24,895 nucleotides of DNA from Pigoraptor vietnamica (lineage: Eukaryota; Opisthokonta; Filasterea). The stretch spans positions 20,001-44,895 of the forward strand of contig CALSCQ010001498.1 of assembly GCA_943704525.1 (NCBI GenBank), read 5' to 3'. A program made the position numbers and the translations under genes. Positions 20,254 to 24,895 of the stretch are shown piece by piece. Position 1 is the stretch's first letter, and each line of letters starts with the position of its first letter. Below the pieces are notes generated by a model. It was not told the DNA's origin. It worked only from the letters and a program-made list of their open reading frames with translations, and did not search any database.

Positions 20254-20683
20254 CCTCGGACGATCGCAGCAGGCGACAACGTCGACCACACGAGGAGCCC
20301 CGCACTTTATGCGCCAGCGCGGGTTCCCGCGCCGCAAGTCCGGTGCTCTCAACACAACTGTGACACAGACATAAAGAGGCACCGGCCGCAAGCAGTCACG
20401 TGATCGATATGTTGCAAGCCAACGTGACGTCATGCTGACGTGTTCGGTATGAAACAGTTTTGCGCGCATGTCGGCGGGGAACACAGAAGTCGCGAGCGTA
20501 TCACCCCGGATGCAACCGAATACCGACACACACACTCATACACGCACACGCGTGCCGAGTCAGTCATTGGCTGAACTAGAACCTGGTTCATTGCCTTTAG
20601 CTACTTGAAGCGTATCCAATCGAATCTACTGCGTCGGTTCGGTGGGCGCGAGTGCGGTTGGGTCGGGCACAACCATGTCCGCA
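20254..20683. promoter_or_regulatory. Upstream region of the NT-C2/PH gene with E-box and CRE-like sites
   Basis: This spacer carries TCACGTGA at 20396-20403, a full CRE TGACGTCA at 20425-20432 and a half-site TGACGTG at 20436-20442, about 145-190 bp upstream of the start codon of the minus-strand gene. It also contains the left inverted repeat of the 20.5-21.6 kb unit (20502-20520). Confidence 0.5.
20502..20520 (+). repeat. Left copy of an imperfect 19-bp inverted repeat flanking the gene at 20684-21526
   Basis: CACCCCGGATGCA (20502-20514) is perfectly inverted at 21573-21585; with two mismatches the match extends to 19 bp (17 of 19). The two copies face each other across about 1.08 kb that contains a single intronless gene. 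No matching target-site duplication is visible outside them. Confidence 0.6.
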
Positions 20684-21526
20684 TCAGTTCAGCACGACCC
20701 AGCCCACCTTGTACCGGTCGCACATGTGCTTCACAAGGCACTCGTATTCGTGCGACAAGCCGAAGATCGGCACGGCCAACATCATGTCCGCCGTGTTTTT
20801 CGACCGCTCCACGACGTCCTGGTCGGAGACAGAGGCCAATATCAAGCCCATGCTCTCGTACCGCACCCGGTGCACGTCGGTCGAGAGGTGCGAGTGCAAG
20901 TCGCAGACGATACTCGCAATCGACTCGATAATTGCCTTGACGCGACCCATGTCGCCGTTACGCAGCGCAACGACGAGCTCATCGCTCTTGTTGAGGCACG
21001 CCGCAAACTGCTTGAGCATGCCGGCACCCCATTCCTCGTCGTGCAATTGGCCGCGCCCGTCCCTGTCGAGCAACTCCGTCCAAAGCTCCCTGCGGCCCAC
21101 AGTTTGCACGGGAGGGTAGCGAGCCCGCAGCAGGTGTTCAAGCTCCTCGATCACGCCGCGACAGTGCAACTTGTGGACGCTCTGGAGGTATTGCCCTTTC
21201 GCGCTCTTCAAAGATGATTCCAGCAGCGCGATTTTCGAGTCGCGCTCACTACGAAAGGCCGCGAGCGCGCCGTCCTTCGCCACGACCGCGGCGTTCGCAG
21301 CCGCGAGCGCCCTTTCAAGCGCGACCAAATGTGGATTCACGATGGACAGTACAGGGCCCAAAAGCGCCGGCTTGTTCTTGAGGACGACGCTGAGGGCGGG
21401 GGCGCAGTTCTTCGGCAACTCAGCGTCGGGGACGCTCGCGAACCGTCGGACGGGCGCGGCGGGCATCACGCGAGCTCGAGCATGGGCGGCGTAAGCAACG
21501 GCTCGCTTGCACGCGGTGCTGTACAT
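20684..21526 (-). CDS. Intronless gene of unknown function, possible mitochondrial presequence and coiled coil
   Basis: A 280-aa ORF starts at the ATG at 21526 (MYSTACKRAVAYAAHARARV) and is uninterrupted, in contrast to its intron-rich neighbours. I do not recognise the family. The first 30-35 residues are rich in Arg, Ala and Ser without acids and run into PVRRFASVPD, which resembles a mitochondrial targeting peptide with an RRFAS-type cleavage region. Residues about 75-115 (LERALAAANAAVVAKDGALA and ESSLKSAKGQYLQSVHKLH) have heptad spacing suggesting a coiled coil. Helical segments follow, such as RGVIEELEHLLRARYPP and ACLNKSDELVVALRNGDMGR, then a C-terminal part ending DRYKVGWVVLN. No catalytic motif, zinc site or membrane helix stands out. 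It lies between inverted repeats (20502-20520 and 21567-21585), so it may belong to a mobile or duplicated unit. Confidence 0.65.
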   Translation of the reverse strand: MYSTACKRAVAYAAHARARVMPAAPVRRFASVPDAELPKNCAPALSVVLKNKPALLGPVLSIVNPHLVALERALAAANAAVVAKDGALAAFRSERDSKIALLESSLKSAKGQYLQSVHKLHCRGVIEELEHLLRARYPPVQTVGRRELWTELLDRDGRGQLHDEEWGAGMLKQFAACLNKSDELVVALRNGDMGRVKAIIESIASIVCDLHSHLSTDVHRVRYESMGLILASVSDQDVVERSKNTADMMLAVPIFGLSHEYECLVKHMCDRYKVGWVVLN

Positions 21527-21566
21527 TTTCTGCGGGCTGCTGACAGTAACTGGCACCGTTTCTCAG

Positions 21567-21585
21567 TTCTGGTGCATCCGGGGTG
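21567..21585 (-). repeat. Right copy of the imperfect 19-bp inverted repeat
   Basis: TGCATCCGGGGTG (21573-21585) is the exact reverse complement of 20502-20514. It lies 47-59 bp upstream of the start codon of the enclosed minus-strand gene and overlaps a local hairpin. Confidence 0.6.
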
Positions 21586-21601
21586 TGGGGTACCCCGGAT
21601 G
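21575..21601. promoter_or_regulatory. 10-bp perfect inverted repeat (hairpin) upstream of the unknown gene
   Basis: CATCCGGGGT (21575-21584) and ACCCCGGATG (21592-21601) are perfect complements around a 7-nt spacer, with an inner GGGGTACCCC palindrome. It sits about 50-75 bp upstream of the ATG at 21526. It could be an operator-like dimer site, or part of the terminal structure of an inserted unit. Confidence 0.55.
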
Positions 21602-21688
21602 GATGACTTCAAGCCAAAGTATCCCAACCAATGATATTGCATCTCGACGTGACGCCGTTTTGCGACGACTCCCAAGCTGTGGCAGCTT

Positions 21689-22180
21689 ATGGTGCGGGAC
21701 CTCGCGCCCCTTGATACGGCCGCGCATCGTACACATGTGGTGTTGCCCGGACCCGTCGACATATTCTCCACTGGTGCGCGTACGGTGGGGGCCGTCACGC
21801 TAGATGACCTGCCTCGCGTCCTCGATTACTCGCCGTTGTGCTTGGTCGGGTGCACCATCTCGACTTCGCACGATTTTTGTGTCCATGGCCATGACCCGGC
21901 CGCCATGACCATAGAGTTGGCTGGCTCCGTTCCCGTGGGCGCTGTCGTTGCCATCGTCGCCGTTTTTGATTCCCGCATTCCAGCGCCCCTGCAGGTCGCC
22001 CCCGGGGATAGAGCGCGCAACGGACGGCCTCCTCCGCGAGAGCGATATGCGTCCGTTCGATATGGAGCGCAGTGGCGATCTGTCGTGTTTCCAGCGGAGC
22101 CGGTGCCCATGTCGAGCCGTGCAGCCAACCCACTCACGACGTCCTCTCGACTGATGAGCCGACGCCATGTCGGGCCGTGA
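21689..22180 (+). CDS. Unrecognised ORF, 163 aa
   Basis: The frame opens shortly before the ATG at 21689 and reads MVRDLAPLDTAAHRTHVVLP, then VGAVTLDDLPRVLDYSPLCL and VPVGAVVAIVAVFDSRIP. The first 100 residues have ordinary protein composition (rich in Val, Ala, Asp, Leu). The last 60 become Arg/Ser/Pro-rich like an out-of-frame tail, so the true gene may end or be broken near 22000. I recognise no family. It overlaps the start of the protease relic by 14 nt and lies in the same accessory stretch. Confidence 0.3.
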   Translation: MVRDLAPLDTAAHRTHVVLPGPVDIFSTGARTVGAVTLDDLPRVLDYSPLCLVGCTISTSHDFCVHGHDPAAMTIELAGSVPVGAVVAIVAVFDSRIPAPLQVAPGDRARNGRPPPRERYASVRYGAQWRSVVFPAEPVPMSSRAANPLTTSSRLMSRRHVGP

Positions 22181-23358
22181 AGCCCACCTCTCGGTCACAC
22201 TGCCGGACGACGTCGAGGCGGTGTTGAGGAGCGGAGTCATGCCGTCGTCCGCCGAGCACGAGGAACGCATGCTTCGTGCGGTCGATCCGTTTGCGACGGG
22301 CATCTTCGAGCGCCACAGCAACGTCGTCGGAATTCAACCGCGCGGGTGGGCGTGGCGCAACGGTCGATGGGAGCGCGAGGACGTGATTGCGATTTTTGTG
22401 GAACTGAAGGGGTTCCTGCCGCCCAGTGAGCCGCTCCTCCCGTCGGTTCTTAGAAGGAGCGTCGTATAGCGTCGCCTTTTTGGGCGCTTCACTTTGCAAC
22501 AGCACGGTGGTTCAGCGGTACGAGAAGCCGTTTTTCGTTGGGACGAAGGATGCACTCCCACACATCGGCAACGGCATTTCGCTCGAGGGTTTCTCGGGCT
22601 GCGGCACAATCGGCCCGTACGTCAATCGAACGCGGACGGAAACTGTCGACAAGCAAGCTAGACACGCTCACTTTGTCACGTGCGCGCATGTTCCCAGGAT
22701 TCGCCCGGGTCCAAGGTCATGGAAGCCGTCATGGCAACGGGGCGAGCGTATGGCGAGGTCGTCGGCCCGGTGCCTCTGTCGAACGTCCAAGGTGGGCCCC
22801 GCTGCCGGTGCCCGTCAGGTAGGTACGTCGACGCGGCCCTCGTTCGCTGACGACATGTTCGCGGGCGCCAATGACTCGCGGTTGATCAGTAGAGAGAGAT
22901 ACCTGGCCACGATCGATTTTCCTCAGGGCGCCTGCCTCCTTTGCACGGCACGGGGAGGCTGCGCGCAAACGAGGCGATGCCGCAATCGCAGACTGGCGAG
23001 CCGCGATCGCAGACTGGCGAACCGCGATCGCAAATTTGCGAGGCTCGGCTCGAACTTGTCCCAAATGCATGCGGAATCGCGTGCGACCATTCGCGGTTGC
23101 TCTCCGCGCAATTCCATGGTCGGTGCCGGGCTGCAAACTAAGGCCTCCGAACTGCAAAACGTGTGTGTGTTCGGTTTGAGTCTTCGCAGTGTTGCCGATG
23201 AAGGTGAGTCTGGCTCTGCTATTTTCCTACCGGACGGGCGTGTGGCCGCCCTGTTGTGCGGTGGTCTCCGTGTGTTTCGATGGAATGTCACCGCGCTGTT
23301 GGGACGTTCCGATGAGCGTCGTAGAAGACGTGCTCGGCGTGCGTTGTGCCTGGCCTAA
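22167..23358 (+). pseudogene. Trypsin-like serine protease relic
   Basis: The reading begins cleanly at ATG 22167 (MSGREAHLSVTLPDDVEAVL, then GWAWRNGRWEREDVIAIFVE). It changes frame near 22450, continuing as RYEKPFFVGTKDALPHIGNG and SGCGTIGPYVN. All three elements of a trypsin-like triad are recognisable: His in FVTCAHV (22687-22689), Asp in GRYVDAALV (22830-22832) and Ser in GESGSAIFLPDGRVAALLCG (23209-23211). His and Ser share one frame, while Asp lies in another. GESG replaces the usual GDSG. The reading is broken at least twice, no splice sites account for it, and the part between Asp and Ser is Arg-rich and repetitive. I take it as a decayed, originally intronless gene. Secreted or intracellular use of the parent protein cannot be judged; no signal peptide is visible. 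Confidence 0.6.
22980..23042 (+). repeat. Three tandem 21-bp units inside the protease relic
   Basis: Units begin CCGCAATCGCAGACTGGCGA, with second and third copies starting at 23001 and 23022. The third copy has diverged. Twenty-one is a multiple of three, and the encoded heptads are RNRRLAS, RDRRLAN and RDRKFAR, so the array may predate the loss of the gene. Confidence 0.85.
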
Positions 23359-23558
23359 TCCAAAGGCCAGGTCAGAGAGTCATTGCGACATGGCTCCAAG
23401 GTCGTGTGGGAGAACCAACAGCCGAGTGGCTGTGCACGTTTGATTAAAGGAGAACGCGCGATAGCACGTGCTCGGTTGTACAGATTTGTGCCGTTATGGG
23501 GACTGTGAGTATCCCTGCTTCTGACAGACTCGAGAACGGCGCCTTGGACGGTCGCATA

Positions 23559-23650
23559 TTAACGACTGCGCCACTGGTTACATAAACAGCCCTCTATAGA
23601 AGCTTTGTGTTCCGTCCGTGATATATTTAACGACAGCGCCACTGCTTACA
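23559..23650. repeat. Two 24-bp direct repeats 68 bp apart
   Basis: TTAACGACTGCGCCACTGG-type sequence at 23559-23582 recurs at 23627-23650 with two mismatches in 24. The second copy overlaps the stop codon of the kinase gene (23646-23648). The 44 bp between them are AT-richer than the surroundings. Confidence 0.75.
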
Positions 23651-24777
23651 CAGGTAGCGATGTCATGCTGCCGGGATCTTTCGTTCCGCCGACGGCAGCA
23701 AGCGCCGCCGACCCGGACGCTCCGCTCTCGCGCGCCTCGGCAATCGTTCGCGCTTCCACTTCCGCGGCCACTCCCCCCGCGTCGGCCCGCTCGGCGCCGT
23801 TCGTACCTCCGCCGACGGAGTGTGCTAGTGAGCGCGTTATCCCGTTCATCGATTGCGCCTGCGATCGCACCAGCTGCGTCTGAGTGCGGCCAAGAGACTG
23901 GGCCTGTGACCGCGCAAGGCCGTTGCTGGACGCCATGCTGCGCGGCTCGCTCGGCGGCGAGTCCACAGAGTCACGGTCGAGGCTGCGCAGGCGCATCGCG
24001 AGGTAGCTGCGGAGGGCAGCGCTTCCCGTCGACAACATCGCCAGCACGCGCGTGGGCTCGGCCACGATCTGCACGCTGTTCGACGCGCTCAGCGACCCCG
24101 ACGAACTGCTGATGTCCGACATGCTCCCGCGGGACCGCGGCGTGGCACCGCCCGTGGCGCTCTTCCGGCCCTTGTGCTTCTGCGCCGCGCGACGAATGGC
24201 CATGGGATCGGGCTGGTGCACGGCGTCCCCGGCAGTGTCCGCCTCGTCCCCTTCGCCGAGATCGAGCGGCGGCGGCTTGAAGAGGTGGTCGGGGATGGCG
24301 GCGAACTCGTCTTTGCGCGCGAGCAAGTCCTTGAGGGCGTCAATGACGGCAGGCAAGGCCATGCGGTCCTCGGGGCGCTGCTGCCAGCACGAAATGACGA
24401 GCGCGACAAACTCGTCGGGTGTGCACGGGCGGAAGTCGGGCCGAATGGCTGGATAAATAGGGTTCAGTTGAGCGAGTGTGTGCATTTTTCGGAGGCATCT
24501 GACGCAGAATGTCGTTGAATGCGAGCCATTGCCGCGAATGGTCGAACGTAACGCCGATTTACAGACACAAGTAGTTGCACAAACAGCGCCCTGAAATTCA
24601 CACACACACACTCACAAACATCAGCAGCAGTAACAGCATGCATTCCCGCCCCGCTCACCCTCGCGCGCCACCTGGACCGCCAGTCGTTCCAAAAAGTTGG
24701 GCTGCTCGTGGATGCGGAGGAGAATCTCCTCAAAGGGGTACGACCGAGCCGAGAGCTCGTAGAGTACCATCCCGAAG
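23646..24777 (-). CDS. Protein kinase, TKL-like: end of the C-lobe and C-terminal tail (5' part outside the window)
   Basis: Two exons are visible: 24777-24659 and 24448-23646, joined by a 210-nt intron with matching phase. DNA from 24778 to the edge looks like intron (acceptor TTCTTCGCAG). The first exon encodes FGMVLYELSARSYPFEEILL, the subdomain IX-X region of tyrosine-kinase-like Ser/Thr kinases. The second gives IRPDFRPCTPDEFVALVISC, then WQQRPEDRMALPAVIDALKD, with the invariant Arg of subdomain XI. A tail of about 235 residues follows, with KPPPLDLGEGDEADTAGD, Ser-rich stretches and repeated RSQAQS motifs, probably disordered. The lysine, HRD and DFG motifs lie beyond the right edge, so activity cannot be judged. 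Upstream domains (for example a receptor or repeat region) are unknown. Confidence 0.9.
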
Positions 24778-24895
24778 CTGCGAAGAATGAGAACAGCGTG
24801 AGCGACACGGCATATTCAGTAGTCCTGTTCGCTGAATGTGTGCGGCGGCACTCCTCGACAGGGAGGCGAGGAGGGGGGAAAGGGGGGAGAGGGGG

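Noticed and set aside
22503-22525. tRNA-like A-box (GGTGGTTCAGCGGTA)
   Set aside because: No matching anticodon arm or T-loop follows, and the stretch is coding-like (VVQRYEKPF) in the protease relic.
22980-23042. CRISPR-like short repeats
   Set aside because: Units are contiguous 21-mers without unique spacers, in eukaryotic DNA and in a coding frame.
24778-24895. Further kinase exon at the right edge
   Set aside because: No kinase motif is found in any minus frame; the sequence is pyrimidine-rich on the sense strand and looks like an intron.

Overview
The window reads as nuclear DNA of a GC-rich, intron-bearing unicellular eukaryote. Spliceosomal introns of about 76-335 nt with GT..AG ends (donors mostly GTGCGT, GTGAGC or GTGGGT) interrupt most genes, genes are tightly packed, and the repertoire is eukaryotic: EF1B-gamma, an oxysterol-binding-protein relative, PIG-P, an EHBP1-type NT-C2 protein and a kinase. 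Family content would suit an amoebozoan, apusomonad-like or early opisthokont protist, but the sequence alone does not settle the lineage. All exon models were built by eye from splice consensus, reading-frame phase and family motifs.

Layout. 1-3101 (-): F-box/leucine-rich-repeat/armadillo-like gene whose frame changes several times; probably a pseudogene, running off the left edge. 3102-3421: compact divergent promoter with a perfect E-box palindrome. 3422-5446 (+): EF1B-gamma, 7 exons, followed by a 73-nt genomic poly(A). 6332-8574 (+): short oxysterol-binding-protein relative, 5 exons. 8990-13325 (-): STAND NTPase with kinesin-light-chain-type TPRs (nephrocystin-3-like), 4 exons. 13326-13671: second divergent promoter. 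13672-14545 (+): PIG-P, 4 exons. 14800-16060 (+): TatD nuclease of bacterial type, 5 exons. 16354-20253 (-): NT-C2/coiled-coil/PH protein, 12 exons. 20502-21585: an intronless gene of unknown function lying between imperfect 19-bp inverted repeats. 21689-23358: an unknown ORF and a decayed trypsin-like protease gene. 23646-24895 (-): the 3' end of a tyrosine-kinase-like (TKL) protein kinase.

The conserved genes share no pathway (translation, lipid transport, GPI anchoring, DNA repair, membrane traffic, signalling). The accessory portion is 20.5-23.6 kb: intronless or frame-broken ORFs, short repeats and an inverted-repeat-bounded gene between two intron-rich conserved genes. The best candidates for something undescribed are the inverted-repeat-bounded gene, the STAND-TPR protein, and the recurring E-box and CRE-like palindromes in the promoters.
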